This document shows positions 8,722 through 17,791 of a DNA stretch of 64,000 bases, in pieces. Under the pieces are notes generated by a model. It saw only the letters and a list, made by a program, of their open reading frames with translations, did no database searches and was not told the origin of the DNA. How positions within the stretch are numbered: position 1 is the stretch's first letter; every line of letters starts with the position of its first letter. The translations under genes were made by a program, and so were the position numbers. Origin of the DNA: Methylocystis sp. L43 (GTDB taxonomy: Bacteria > Pseudomonadota > Alphaproteobacteria > Rhizobiales > Beijerinckiaceae); the NCBI RefSeq assembly GCF_015709525.1, contig NZ_JADNRA010000036.1, positions 124,001-188,000 of the forward strand, written 5' to 3'.

Positions 8722-9825
8722 CTAAGCGGATTGATCGAGTTTGCGCGATGGCCGCGCCAGTGATTGCTGCGGCGCCGCGCGGCGGCGCGTCAGCGCGCCA
8801 GGATCTTCTCGCGCCGCACGGCGAGAATTCTCGCGCTCCGATCGCGCCGCGCCGGTCATGGCGCCCACGATGCGCGCCGCGGCGCGCTGCGGCGTCGAGC
8901 GCATCAAGCCGAGCAACGCCCGCACGACCTCGACGTCATGGGCGACTCCCGGCTCGGCGCAGCGAAAAATGCGCGTCGCCGATTCGAGCGGGACGCCAAT
9001 CGCATTGAGCGCCAAAGCGAGCGCCTCGCCAAGATGATCGACGACAAGCGCGCGCGCCCGATCCCTTCGGCATTCGAGCGCCTCCGAGAGGAGAGCGGCC
9101 ACCGCGTTGCGATCATGGCGTTGCGCCGCGGCTTCCAGTTTCTCGAGGAAAGCGTCGTCGGCGCGAAGCGGCGCTTCGGTCGCGCCGCTCGCCAATATTT
9201 GGCGGCAGGCGTTGAGCACGATCGCCGTGCGCTCGAGCCGGTTCGCCGCAAGGAAAAGCGGTTCTGGATCGAGATCAAGATCGTCGCGGTCGAGCAACAT
9301 GCGCGCAAGCGTCAGATCATCGCGCGCCGCCATGACCAGTGCGCGCCTGGACGCCGAATCGAAATGCGCAGCGAGATTGCCGGCGAGCGCGCGAAGCACC
9401 TCGCCCTCGGGACGCAACGCAAGCGCCAGCATCGTCTCCCGATCGAGGTCACGTCGGCGGGCGACAGCCGCCGCGAATTGCGCCGGCCCCTGCTCGACGG
9501 TGGCGATCATGTCCCGCTGCACAAGATTAGGCGCGAATTGAAAGGCAAGCGCGGCCGCAGCGCCGCCTTTGTCAAAAAGACGCGCAAAAATCGAGGCAGG
9601 CGTTTCGGGATGGAAGCAGAGCGGCAGCGCCGCGCGGGCCACTGTTTCAGCATCGACAATGTCGATGAGCCCGAGCGCGAGCTGCTCGAACTGCCGGATG
9701 TCGGCCGTCGGATGCATCGATCGCTCGACAAACTGATCGACGACCGCTCGAAGCAGCGAAGCGTCGACCATCCGACGCTGTTCCCTATCGGCGCCCATCA
9801 CTTCACCACTCGAACCCATACGCAA
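8722..9825 (-). CDS. DUF2336 domain-containing protein
   Basis: 367 residues at most; in-frame ATGs at 9798 and 9771 are also possible starts and no ribosome site is decisive. The body is alpha-helical with repeated short helices (HEAT-like appearance), containing the DUF2336 pattern (FVERSMHPTADIRQFEQLAL, later LCFHPETPASIFARLF and IATVEQGPAQFAAAVARRRD). DUF2336 proteins are common in alphaproteobacteria and poorly characterised. The C-terminal 45 residues are Arg/Ala-rich and look disordered. It is divergent from the small gene at 9936. Confidence 0.75.
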   Translation of the reverse strand: MRMGSSGEVMGADREQRRMVDASLLRAVVDQFVERSMHPTADIRQFEQLALGLIDIVDAETVARAALPLCFHPETPASIFARLFDKGGAAAALAFQFAPNLVQRDMIATVEQGPAQFAAAVARRRDLDRETMLALALRPEGEVLRALAGNLAAHFDSASRRALVMAARDDLTLARMLLDRDDLDLDPEPLFLAANRLERTAIVLNACRQILASGATEAPLRADDAFLEKLEAAAQRHDRNAVAALLSEALECRRDRARALVVDHLGEALALALNAIGVPLESATRIFRCAEPGVAHDVEVVRALLGLMRSTPQRAAARIVGAMTGAARSERENSRRAAREDPGALTRRRAAPQQSLARPSRKLDQSA

Positions 9826-9935
9826 CTGGCAGAAAATTTAACATCCGGTCGTTGACGGAGCATTAACCCTCGCCAATTCCTAATCGTTAAGGACGGCTGA
9901 TTCATCGTCGGCGGAACGAGCTTGGAGAAATCGCC

Positions 9936-10136
9936 ATGGGGAAGGTCATCGCCTTCCAGCCGCGCACGAGAGGGCGCAACGACGTGCAGCAGCGCGACGC
10001 GCAGATCCTGTTCTTTCTCGGCGTGCGCTATGTGCGGGTGGACGACGCTCTCGTCAATGAAGCAGCGAAGCCCGCCCCGGAGTCCTGCGGCGCCCCGCCG
10101 GGCGGCGGCAAGCGCAGAAGCCGTGTACGCCCCTGA
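9936..10136 (+). CDS. small hypothetical protein
   Basis: 66 residues starting MGKVIAFQPR and containing DVQQRDAQILFFLGVRYVRV. A GGAGAAATCGCC precedes the ATG, which supports translation. No signal peptide or membrane segment is present and the family is not recognised. It is convergent with the CAP-domain gene, with stops only 2 bp apart, and divergent from the DUF2336 gene. Confidence 0.5.
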   Translation: MGKVIAFQPRTRGRNDVQQRDAQILFFLGVRYVRVDDALVNEAAKPAPESCGAPPGGGKRRSRVRP

Positions 10137-10138
10137 CC

Positions 10139-10663
10139 TCAGTCGGCAAGAACGAGCGCCCAATAGACCTTATATTTCGCCCCGGCCGCGTACGCCGTCG
10201 CGATGCCCATCCGTTTCACGCGCTTATCCAGCATGCGCGCATTATGCGGCGCGGAATCGCGCCAGCCGGAAAAAGCTTCCGCCAGCGTGCGATAGCCCGC
10301 CGATACGTTCTCCACGGCGGCCGGCGTTTGAATGCCCGCGCCCACGAGGCGGTCGCCGAGTTCGCCGCGCGCCGCAAGATCCCCGCTCTGCGCCATGTCC
10401 CGCGCCTGCGCCTCCGCGACGCGCTGCAGTCCGTCATCCAGCGTCAGAGCGCCGAGCCCGCTGTTGCGTCGATAAAGCGAGATCATGTCGCGCGCCGTCA
10501 CCGGATCGACGCGCGCGCCGGCCGCCGCCAATGAGCGATACATCGGCGGCTCCGACCCGGTCACCCTAGGCGCAGGCTCTTGCGCGGCGTTGCAGCCGGC
10601 AAGCACGCTGAGCGCCAGGAGAGTGGCGGCGCGAGGGAGAAGCGAGGAAAACATCACGCGCAT
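10139..10663 (-). CDS. CAP (SCP/PR1-like) domain lipoprotein
   Basis: 174 residues from the ATG at 10663, chosen because GAGGAG lies five bases upstream. A hydrophobic leader with the lipobox LSVLAGC (Cys about 22) predicts a lipoprotein. The mature part is a short CAP domain: ARDMISLYRRNSGLGALTLD, QARDMAQSG, VENVSAGYRTLAEAFSGWRD and SAPHNARML correspond to the conserved CAP helices and the W..S..H/N..ML motif. It lies 40 bp after the MscS-type channel gene on the same strand, so a shared operon is likely. The role of bacterial CAP proteins is mostly unknown. Confidence 0.85.
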   Translation of the reverse strand: MRVMFSSLLPRAATLLALSVLAGCNAAQEPAPRVTGSEPPMYRSLAAAGARVDPVTARDMISLYRRNSGLGALTLDDGLQRVAEAQARDMAQSGDLAARGELGDRLVGAGIQTPAAVENVSAGYRTLAEAFSGWRDSAPHNARMLDKRVKRMGIATAYAAGAKYKVYWALVLAD

Positions 10664-10703
10664 CTCGCTCCTCATTCTTTGAGAAACAATGAATGGCGAG
10701 GAA

Positions 10704-13379
10704 TTACTTTGCTTGCGCATCGTCCGGCGTCGCAGCATCCTCCTTCGAGTCGTCAGACTGTTCGGTCCGCTCATCTTCGCTCTTGCCGCCCGCCAGATTG
10801 GCTTCGATCGCCAGCGCGCTCGCGGCGGCCGCTGCGGCCAGCTTGTCGAGGTCGGGAATGTTGACGATCGTTGGGGGCGGCGGCGCAGCAATAGGACCGA
10901 TCGAGATTCCGGCGTCCTTGAGGCGCTCATAGAGGTCGAAGTGCAGGTCGCTGCGCACGCGCGCGGACTGCTCGACATCCTCGACGTAGCACCAAAGCTC
11001 GAATTTGAAGATGTTCGCCTCCATGCCGAGGAACATCACCTGCGGCGCGGGTATCCGTAAAACGCTTTCCTGCGCGCGCGCCGCCGCAAGAAGAATGTCG
11101 CGCATTCTTTCCGGATCGACCCCAACATGCGGCGAAACGGCGATCTTGATGCGGCCGACCTTGTCGCCGCGCAGCCAGTTCTTCACGACGCCCGCGACGA
11201 GATTTGAATTCGGCACGATCATCGTCGCGCGATCGAAGGTCTCGATCTCGGTGGAGCGGACATTAATGCGTTTGACATAGCCCTGCTCGTCGCCGACCAC
11301 GACCCAGTCGCCGACACGAATGGCGCGCTCCCAGAGCAGGATGAGGCCGGAGACGAAATTGTTGACGATCGACTGCAGGCCAAAGCCGATGCCGACCGAG
11401 AGGGCGCCGGCGACGATCGCGAGTTTTTCGAAACCGAGCCCGACATAAGACAGTGCGAGCGCCGCGGCGAGAATGAAGCCGGCGTAGCCCAGCGTCGCGC
11501 TGATCGAGTTCCGCAAACCGAGATCGAGCCGGGTGAGCGGCAGAAAACGCGCGTCGAGCCAGCGCCGCAGCCCCTGCGTTGCGGCAAGCGCCGCGGCGAA
11601 GAGCAGCATCGCCACAAGCGCGCTCGAAGGAGAGATCGTGACGTCGCCGATCTTGAAGGAAACGAACGCCGAGCGAATATTGCCCAGGAAATCTCCCGAC
11701 TCGTAGCCCAGCGGCGCGAGCGCCACCAACGCCGCGGCGAGGAAACAGAGCAACGTGACAATGCCGGACAGGAGCACGGCGATGGGCGCGAGCTGTTCGC
11801 GGCGCACGCCAAGACCGCTGATCATTCTGCGACCGAGGAAACTTGTCGGCGCAAGCGCCGCCTCGATGCCGCCGCGCGAAAGGGTGACGACGACATAGAG
11901 GATGGCGATGACCGCCGCCGTCCAGCCGATCTGCAGGATGACGAAATTAGCGAAAGTGACATAGCCTGCCGCGCACGCCCCGACGAGCACGAGCACGATA
12001 AGCGCGCCGAAAAAACGCGCCGCGCTCATCCAGTCGCGGCCCTCGGGGGTGGCGACGGCGGCGCCCTCCTCGACTTCCACTCGGCTTGGCAGATTGAAGA
12101 GCGCGATAGCGATGAGCGCCGTGACGATCATAACGCCGAGGCCGCGCGTCACGATCACGAGCGAAAGCCCCCCCTGCACGGACTCTTCCAATTGCTCCAG
12201 GAAACGCGCCGCGGAAAGAGTCACCGCAGCCAGCGTGACGAGTTGCGTGAGACGTTTCGCAAGCCGATCGCCCGGATCAATCAGCCGCCAGTTCGGATGC
12301 GCGGGAGCAAGAACCGCGCGCGCGATGGCGTAGGCGAAGGCGATGCGCGCCACGCCCTCGACAAAGCGTCGCCAGATCGGTTCGAGCGCGGCGTCGATAA
12401 GATCATAGGCGTCGAAGGCGAGGCTTAACGCGCCGACCGCCGCAACCGGCGCGGCCACGATGACGAGCGCCGTCCATCCGGCCGCGGCCGCCTTGCGTAA
12501 AGGCGTCGGACCAGACTCGTCCTCCGAACGCCGGACGACGCGTCGGGCCATAAAGAGCGCCAAGGCGACGCTCGCTGCGATCGCAAAAAGCACGGCGAAA
12601 AACTGCGCGCGTCGGCCGCCGTTGACGCGATCGACGACATTCGCCGTTCGGTCGGAAAGAAAGGTCGCAGAATCGCTGATCGCGGCGGGCGCCCCGTCGA
12701 GCGCGGCGCGCCACAGCGAAGGCGAGAATAGACCATCCGTGCGCAGAAAGAGATTCTTCGCAAAGAGTCCGCGCTGGCGCGCGACAATCGTTACGGCGAC
12801 CTGCCGCGTCTCGAGCAACATGGCGCGCGCGCGTTTTAGAGTCGCGTCAACCGCGTCGTAAAGACGACGCTGCTCTTCGAGTTCGGCGTTGGCGCTGACG
12901 CGCGCAGCGGCATCGGCGGATTCGGGCCCGTTCGGCGTCGCTTCGGGCGCGGGGACCGGCGGCCCTCTCGCCGGCGGCGGCTTCGCGACGCTGTTCTTTA
13001 CAGCAGGTTTGGCCTGGGGCTTGGAATCCGCCGGCGTCTCGGGCGGTTTCGGAGCCTCTTTCGGCGGCTCCTGCGGTTTTGCGGCGGCGGGCGCAAGCTC
13101 CTTCAACCGCGCATCGATCGCGGCAAGACGCGGCGTCAGCTTTTCAATCGTTTCTTCCAACTCGTGCGGCAAGGGTTCGATACGCGCGCGCAGACTGCGC
13201 AGCGCGGCGTCGGAAAGCTCGGGCTGCTCAAGCGCCTTCTGCACCTCGTCCAGCGTGGCGCGCGCGCGATCGAGACGCGCGTTGAACTGTTCGATCGAAG
13301 CCGGCGCTTCGTCGGCGCGCAGTCCGGGGGCGGCGAGCGTCGCAATCAGGATGGCGATCAGGAGCGTCAGTTTGCGCAC
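10704..13379 (-). CDS. large mechanosensitive channel protein, DUF3772/MscS type
   Basis: 891 residues. A signal peptide (about 1-22) is followed by a helical periplasmic region (about 25-90), a Pro/Lys-rich spacer (about 98-150) and a further helical part typical of DUF3772. Then come around ten hydrophobic segments and the MscS core at about 650-840 (SVGIGFGLQSIVNNFVSGLI, then DWVVVGDEQGYVKRINVRST and IVPNSNLV). The C-terminus is acidic. Such MscK/DUF3772-like channels release solutes on hypo-osmotic shock from the inner membrane. The multi-domain length is normal for this class. Confidence 0.9.
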   Translation of the reverse strand: MRKLTLLIAILIATLAAPGLRADEAPASIEQFNARLDRARATLDEVQKALEQPELSDAALRSLRARIEPLPHELEETIEKLTPRLAAIDARLKELAPAAAKPQEPPKEAPKPPETPADSKPQAKPAVKNSVAKPPPARGPPVPAPEATPNGPESADAAARVSANAELEEQRRLYDAVDATLKRARAMLLETRQVAVTIVARQRGLFAKNLFLRTDGLFSPSLWRAALDGAPAAISDSATFLSDRTANVVDRVNGGRRAQFFAVLFAIAASVALALFMARRVVRRSEDESGPTPLRKAAAAGWTALVIVAAPVAAVGALSLAFDAYDLIDAALEPIWRRFVEGVARIAFAYAIARAVLAPAHPNWRLIDPGDRLAKRLTQLVTLAAVTLSAARFLEQLEESVQGGLSLVIVTRGLGVMIVTALIAIALFNLPSRVEVEEGAAVATPEGRDWMSAARFFGALIVLVLVGACAAGYVTFANFVILQIGWTAAVIAILYVVVTLSRGGIEAALAPTSFLGRRMISGLGVRREQLAPIAVLLSGIVTLLCFLAAALVALAPLGYESGDFLGNIRSAFVSFKIGDVTISPSSALVAMLLFAAALAATQGLRRWLDARFLPLTRLDLGLRNSISATLGYAGFILAAALALSYVGLGFEKLAIVAGALSVGIGFGLQSIVNNFVSGLILLWERAIRVGDWVVVGDEQGYVKRINVRSTEIETFDRATMIVPNSNLVAGVVKNWLRGDKVGRIKIAVSPHVGVDPERMRDILLAAARAQESVLRIPAPQVMFLGMEANIFKFELWCYVEDVEQSARVRSDLHFDLYERLKDAGISIGPIAAPPPPTIVNIPDLDKLAAAAAASALAIEANLAGGKSEDERTEQSDDSKEDAATPDDAQAK

Positions 13380-13437
13380 ATGCGTTCCTTAAGTGGAGCG
13401 AGCCGATCAAATCGGTTTCGAACACGCGGGCGAAAGG

Positions 13438-14502
13438 TCAATCTTGCAGCGGTTCCAGTTCATCGCGGTAGGACCGTCTGTCGCCATTCCGGTCGATCAC
13501 GGTCCATCCCCCCTGCCCGTCCGGCGCGGCGGCGCCCTCGGCGACCCGCGCCTTGCCGAACCCGCCGGGAATGTCGAGCGCATAGGCCGGCAGCGCAACG
13601 CTGGTCACGCGGCGCGAGAGCTCTGCGTAGAGTCGCCTGCCCGCCGCGAGGCTGAGCCGAAAATGCGCGGTCCCCGGCGCGAGATCTGGATGGTGCAGAT
13701 AATAGGGCCGAACGCCCAAACCTGCCAAATCGCGCATCAGCCGCTCCAAGACGTCGACGTTGTCATTGACGCCCTTGAGCAGCACGGTCTGGGAGAGAAG
13801 GACTGCGCCGGCCTCGCGCAGCCGAGCGATCGCCGCGCGCGCCGGTTCGGTCAGTTCGCGCGCATGATTGACATGCAAGGCGATGAAAAGCGTCTTGCCG
13901 CTTTCGCGAAGCGCGGCAAGCCGCTCGCGCGTCACGAGATCGGGCGCGACCGTCGGCGCGCGCGTATGGACGCGCAACAGCCGCACATGCGGGATATCGC
14001 TAAGCCGGCGCGACACGGCGCCGAGGCGACGCGCCGACAACATCAGGGGATCGCCGCCCGTGAGGATCACTTCGAAAATCTGTGGTCGCCGCGCGATGTA
14101 GTCGAGCGCCGCCACGACGTGAGGCTCGGGCAGCAGATCGCCTTTGCCGCGACCGACCGTCTCGCGCCGGAAACAAAAACGGCAGTAGACGGGACAGACC
14201 GACAGCAGCTTTAGGAGCACGCGGTCGGGATAGCGATGCACGAGCCCTGGCAGCGGCGAATGGGCGTCGTCGCCGATCGGATCGGCGCGTTCCTGCGGCG
14301 TCGTCGCGGCCTCGCGAAGATCGGGGATAAACTGTCGCGCAATCGGATCATTCGGATCGGCGCGGTCGATCAGCGCCACTATCTCCGGCGTAACGGCGAT
14401 GCTGTAGCGCTGCGCCACCTGATCGAGACCGTTGACCTCGCTCATGAGGCGCGCGTCGACCAGATCGGCGATCGAGGTAAGCGTGCGCGACGGCGCGCGC
14501 AT
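13438..14502 (-). CDS. KamA-family radical SAM protein (lysine 2,3-aminomutase-like)
   Basis: 354 residues from the ATG at 14502; the frame continues upstream through a REP-like repeat, which argues against the longer start. The radical SAM cluster motif CPVYCRFC gives Cys 103, 107 and 110. ILTGGDPLML, HTRAPTVAP and the C-terminal GGFGKA motif are characteristic of lysine-2,3-aminomutase and EpmB-type enzymes, which need an iron-sulphur cluster, SAM and PLP. EpmB beta-lysylates elongation factor P together with EpmA; neither epmA nor efp is in the window, so the substrate stays open between EF-P lysine and free lysine. It follows argG on the same strand. Confidence 0.85.
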   Translation of the reverse strand: MRAPSRTLTSIADLVDARLMSEVNGLDQVAQRYSIAVTPEIVALIDRADPNDPIARQFIPDLREAATTPQERADPIGDDAHSPLPGLVHRYPDRVLLKLLSVCPVYCRFCFRRETVGRGKGDLLPEPHVVAALDYIARRPQIFEVILTGGDPLMLSARRLGAVSRRLSDIPHVRLLRVHTRAPTVAPDLVTRERLAALRESGKTLFIALHVNHARELTEPARAAIARLREAGAVLLSQTVLLKGVNDNVDVLERLMRDLAGLGVRPYYLHHPDLAPGTAHFRLSLAAGRRLYAELSRRVTSVALPAYALDIPGGFGKARVAEGAAAPDGQGGWTVIDRNGDRRSYRDELEPLQD

Positions 14503-14554
14503 GAGCGCAGCTGCGTCTCGATCCAGCGGCACGCGTTTCTCCGCCGCGCAATCG

Positions 14555-14664
14555 CTCTCTCTCCCACGCAGCGGGGGAGAGTTGGAGAGGGGGCGATGCG
14601 GTGTGCGCTCGGCTCGAATATATTCCCCCTCGCTTACCCTCCCCCGCTGCGCGGGAGAGGGAGG
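14555..14664. repeat. REP-like inverted pair between argG and the KamA-type gene
   Basis: CTCTCTCTCCCACGCAGC then GGGGGAGAG at 14555-14581, and an inverse unit with CCCTCCCCCGCTGCGCGGG then AGAGGG at 14637-14664. Both are palindromic and resemble the CTCCCC..GGGGAG repeats widespread between genes in Rhizobiales. It may form a stem downstream of argG. Confidence 0.6.
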
Positions 14665-14702
14665 CGTCAAGCGTTCCGCGAAAAAATCATCCGCGCGGTT
14701 CG

Positions 14703-15941
14703 TTATTGCTTCGCCCCCCGCGCGGCGCGCTTGGCCAGCGTGCGCAGGCGCAGCGCGTTGAGCTTGATGAAGCCTTCCGCGTCGCGCTGGTCGTAGGTTC
14801 CGCCTTCCTCGAAGGTGACAAGGTCCTGATCGTAAAGCGACCAGGGGCTTTCGCGGCCGACAAGCGTCGCCGAGCCCTTGTAGAGCTTGATGCGCACCCG
14901 GCCGGTGACATGCTCCTGGCTCTTGTCGATCGCGGCCTGCAGCATCTCGCGCTCCGGCGCGAACCAGAAGCCGTTATAGATCAGTTCGGCGTAGCGCGGC
15001 ATCAACTCGTCTTTAAGATGCGCAGCGCCGCGGTCGAGCGTCAGGCTCTCGATTCCGCGATGCGCGACGAGCAGAATCGCGCCGCCGGGCGTTTCATACA
15101 TGCCGCGCGACTTCATGCCGACGAAGCGATTTTCGACGAGATCGAGTCGCCCGATCCCGTGAAGACGCCCCAGATCATTGAGCTTAGCGAGTAGCGCCGC
15201 AGGCGAAAGCTTGACGCCATCCACCGCGACCGCGTCGCCTTTCTCGAAGTCGATCGTGACATATTGCGCCGCGTCCGGCGCATCCTCGGGATTGCCGGTG
15301 CGCGAATAGACGTAATCGGGCGTCTCCTGAGTCGGATCTTCGAGCACCTTCCCTTCCGAAGACGTGTGCAGAAGATTGGCGTCGGTCGAGAACGGCGCTT
15401 CGCCACGCTTATCCTTGGCGATCGGTATCTGGTTCTTTTCGGCGAAGGCGATGAGATCGGCGCGCGAGACGAAGTCCCATTCGCGCCACGGCGCGATCAC
15501 GGTGATATCGGGCTCGAGCGCGTAATAGCCGAGTTCGAACCGCACCTGGTCGTTGCCCTTGCCGGTCGCGCCATGGCAGACCGCGTCGGCGCCCATTTTG
15601 CGCGCGATCTCGATCTGCTTCTTGGCGATGAGCGGGCGCGCGATCGAGGTGCCAAGCAGGTAAAGCCCCTCGTATTGGGCGTTGGCGCGGAACATCGGGA
15701 AGACGTAACCGCGCACGAATTCTTCGCGCAGATCTTCGATGAAGATGTTCTCAGGCTTCACGCCCAGAAGCAGCGCCTTCTCGCGCGCGGGCTCGAGTTC
15801 CTCGCCCTGACCGAGATCGGCGGTGAAGGTGATGACTTCCGCGCCATAGGTCGTCTGCAGCCATTTCAGGATGATGGAGGTGTCGAGCCCTCCGGAATAG
15901 GCGAGGACGACGCGTTTGATTTCTTTTTTCAGGCGGGTCAT
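14703..15941 (-). CDS. argG: argininosuccinate synthase
   Basis: 412 residues. It condenses citrulline and aspartate with ATP to argininosuccinate, the penultimate step of arginine synthesis, in the cytoplasm. The N-terminus has the PP-loop [19 protein letters not shown], followed by [22 protein letters not shown] and [23 protein letters not shown]-type motifs, all intact. Length and composition are normal for the family. It is divergent from the secreted protein at 16047 across a 105-bp gap that must hold both promoters. The KamA-type gene follows on the same strand. Confidence 0.98.
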   Translation of the reverse strand: MTRLKKEIKRVVLAYSGGLDTSIILKWLQTTYGAEVITFTADLGQGEELEPAREKALLLGVKPENIFIEDLREEFVRGYVFPMFRANAQYEGLYLLGTSIARPLIAKKQIEIARKMGADAVCHGATGKGNDQVRFELGYYALEPDITVIAPWREWDFVSRADLIAFAEKNQIPIAKDKRGEAPFSTDANLLHTSSEGKVLEDPTQETPDYVYSRTGNPEDAPDAAQYVTIDFEKGDAVAVDGVKLSPAALLAKLNDLGRLHGIGRLDLVENRFVGMKSRGMYETPGGAILLVAHRGIESLTLDRGAAHLKDELMPRYAELIYNGFWFAPEREMLQAAIDKSQEHVTGRVRIKLYKGSATLVGRESPWSLYDQDLVTFEEGGTYDQRDAEGFIKLNALRLRTLAKRAARGAKQ

Positions 15942-16046
15942 TTTGGCTCTGGCTCGGCGGGAGGCGATTTGCGCGCGGACTATAGGCGCCGCGGGCCCGA
16001 GCGCAAGGCGGCGCGACGCGGCCCACGTCCGCGCAGGAGAAACGGC

Positions 16047-16532
16047 GTGAAGCGAACATTCGCCCTGGCGGGCGTCCTTTCTTTTCTGGGGCTATCGGGT
16101 CTCTGCGCGCAAACCGACCAGCGCGTCTGGACGCTTGGCGGATTGGAGGAGAAAAACGCCGACAGCATCTATCTTGGCTATGGGGTGCCGGAGAGCGACG
16201 ACAGCCTTGGGAGCTTCACCTGCGCGCCAGGCAGCGGCTTGGTCAAAATCTGGATCGCCGAAACCAGCGACAAGCTCAAAGCGGGAGGCAAGACGACGGC
16301 GATCCTTTCGGTTGGCGAAAAGACGGCGAAGGTCGCCGGCAAGCTCGTGCCCAATGAAGAAGCGGGCGTGCCGAGCTTCGAGGGAAGCCTGCCGGCGAAA
16401 GACCCGATCTTCGCGGCGATGGCCGGCGGGGAAACGCTCGACATCGCCGTTGGCGGAACAAAGCGATCGGCGCCCCTCGCCGACGCAGCGGAGAAATTCA
16501 AGAAATTCGCCGCGGCCTGCGCCAAACGCTAA
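16047..16532 (+). CDS. hypothetical secreted protein
   Basis: 161 residues from a GTG at 16047 preceded by AGGAGA. A signal peptide with a probable cleavage after LSGLCAQ (about 21-22) is followed by a small beta-rich domain ([20 protein letters not shown], later [14 protein letters not shown]). Two mature Cys residues are widely spaced (near 54 and 158) and might pair. The family is not recognised; it is expected in the periplasm. It lies 39 bp upstream of the zur-like gene. Confidence 0.7.
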   Translation: MKRTFALAGVLSFLGLSGLCAQTDQRVWTLGGLEEKNADSIYLGYGVPESDDSLGSFTCAPGSGLVKIWIAETSDKLKAGGKTTAILSVGEKTAKVAGKLVPNEEAGVPSFEGSLPAKDPIFAAMAGGETLDIAVGGTKRSAPLADAAEKFKKFAAACAKR

Positions 16533-16571
16533 AGCCTCGTTTTTTACGTCGGAGCCCCCTAAATTGGCGCA

Positions 16572-17003
16572 ATGAGCAGCCGTTCGATGAAAAACCCCAC
16601 AAGGCCCAAGGTCGCCGGTCTGACGCCGGCGCGCCGGCGCGCGCTCGATATTCTCACGCAAGCGAATCGGCCCGTCGGCGCATATGAGATGATCGATCTC
16701 ATGGCCGACGAAGAGGGCAAGCGCCCCGCGCCCGTGTCCGTTTATCGCGCGCTTGGTTACCTCATGGACAACGGCCTTGCGCATCGGCTCGCGTCAAAAA
16801 ACGCCTATATCGTCTGCGGCCATGCCCATGAAGCCGAGGAGCCCGTCGTTTTCATCATTTGCGAGCAATGCGGCGAGGTGAAAGAGGCGACGTCGCCAGG
16901 ATTCGCCCGCGAACTTGCGGCGCTTGTAGGCGCGGCGCATTTCAGCGCCCGCACGCGCGTCGTGGAAATCGCCGGGCGCTGCGCCCGGTGCGAAGGCAAA
17001 TAG
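16572..17003 (+). CDS. zur: Fur-family transcriptional regulator, probably Zur
   Basis: 143 residues. An N-terminal winged helix (LTPARRRALDILTQANRPVG, then PVSVYRALGYLMDNGLAHR) leads to a metal-binding/dimerisation domain with the sensory histidine cluster YIVCGHAHEAEEPVVFIICE. The CEQCGE and C-terminal CARCEG pairs give the structural zinc site. The CGHAHEAE-PVVFIICEQCG pattern is more like Zur (zinc uptake regulator) than Fur or Irr. No znu genes are adjacent, so the zinc assignment rests on motif only. The TPM-domain gene begins 2 bp after its stop. Confidence 0.8.
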   Translation: MSSRSMKNPTRPKVAGLTPARRRALDILTQANRPVGAYEMIDLMADEEGKRPAPVSVYRALGYLMDNGLAHRLASKNAYIVCGHAHEAEEPVVFIICEQCGEVKEATSPGFARELAALVGAAHFSARTRVVEIAGRCARCEGK

Positions 17004-17005
17004 CG

Positions 17006-17791
17006 ATGCGCGGGGCCGCGCGCTGGCTCGCGCCGCTCGTCTTTCTTGTCGCGTCGCTGGCCTTCGCGGCGGTGAACTATCCTCTGCTCACTGGTCGGGT
17101 GGTTGACCAGGCCGATGTCATTCCGCCGTCCACGAAAAGCGCGATCGAGAGCAAGCTCAGGGATCTTGAGGATAAATCCGGCATCCAGCTCGTCGTCGCG
17201 TCGGTCGATTCGCTTGAGGGATTGGACGTCGAAACCTACGCCAATGGCCTGTTTCGCGCGTGGAAGCTCGGCGAAGCAAAAAAGAACAATGGCGTTCTGT
17301 TTCTGGTGGCGCCGAACGAGCGCAAAATGCGCATCGAAGTCGGCTATGGCCTGGAAGGAACGCTCACCGACGCGCTGTCGAAGATCATTTTGACGAGCGC
17401 GGTGGCGCCGCGATTCAAAGCGCGGGACTACGGCACGGGGATCGAACGCGGCGTCGAGGGGATCATCGAGGTGCTCTCCGGCGATTCCGCCGAATGGACC
17501 AAACGGGCGCGCGGCCCGCAGTCCACGACCTTCGATGAGCTTTCCCCGCTCATTTTTTTCGCCCTGTTTCTGTTCATCGTGGTCTGGATGGCGCGTAGCG
17601 CGCGCGGCAGGCGACGGTACGACCCGCGTTACGGTCGTGGTGGCCCCCGTGTCATCGTATTGCCCCCGAGCGGCGGCTTCTGGGGGGATTCTAGCGGCGG
17701 GTGGGGAGGGGGAGGCGGTTTCGGAGACGGCGGCGGCTTTTCCGGCGGCGGCGGCTCATCCGGCGGCGGCGGCGCTTCGGGGGATTGGTGA
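17006..17791 (+). CDS. TPM-domain (YgcG-like) membrane protein
   Basis: 261 residues. An N-terminal signal/anchor (about 1-22) precedes a TPM domain at about 28-160 (LTGRVVDQADVIPPSTKSAI, GIQLVVASV, NNGVLFLVAPNERKMRIEVG, GYGLEGTLTD). A transmembrane helix lies at about 180-197 (SPLIFFALFLFIVVWMA) and a glycine-rich tail ends GGGGSSGGGGASGDW. This arrangement is typical of YgcG/psb32-type proteins often found beside LemA. It is encoded 2 bp after zur, and its stop overlaps the start of a second TPM protein by one base (TGATG), so the two are translationally coupled. No lemA is seen nearby. Confidence 0.85.
   Translation: MRGAARWLAPLVFLVASLAFAAVNYPLLTGRVVDQADVIPPSTKSAIESKLRDLEDKSGIQLVVASVDSLEGLDVETYANGLFRAWKLGEAKKNNGVLFLVAPNERKMRIEVGYGLEGTLTDALSKIILTSAVAPRFKARDYGTGIERGVEGIIEVLSGDSAEWTKRARGPQSTTFDELSPLIFFALFLFIVVWMARSARGRRRYDPRYGRGGPRVIVLPPSGGFWGDSSGGWGGGGGFGDGGGFSGGGGSSGGGGASGDW

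Noticed and set aside
10164-10978. Longer start for the CAP-domain lipoprotein at 10978
   Set aside because: The extra 100 codons overlap the MscS-type gene and lack a signal peptide; the ATG at 10663 has a good ribosome site and gives a proper lipobox.
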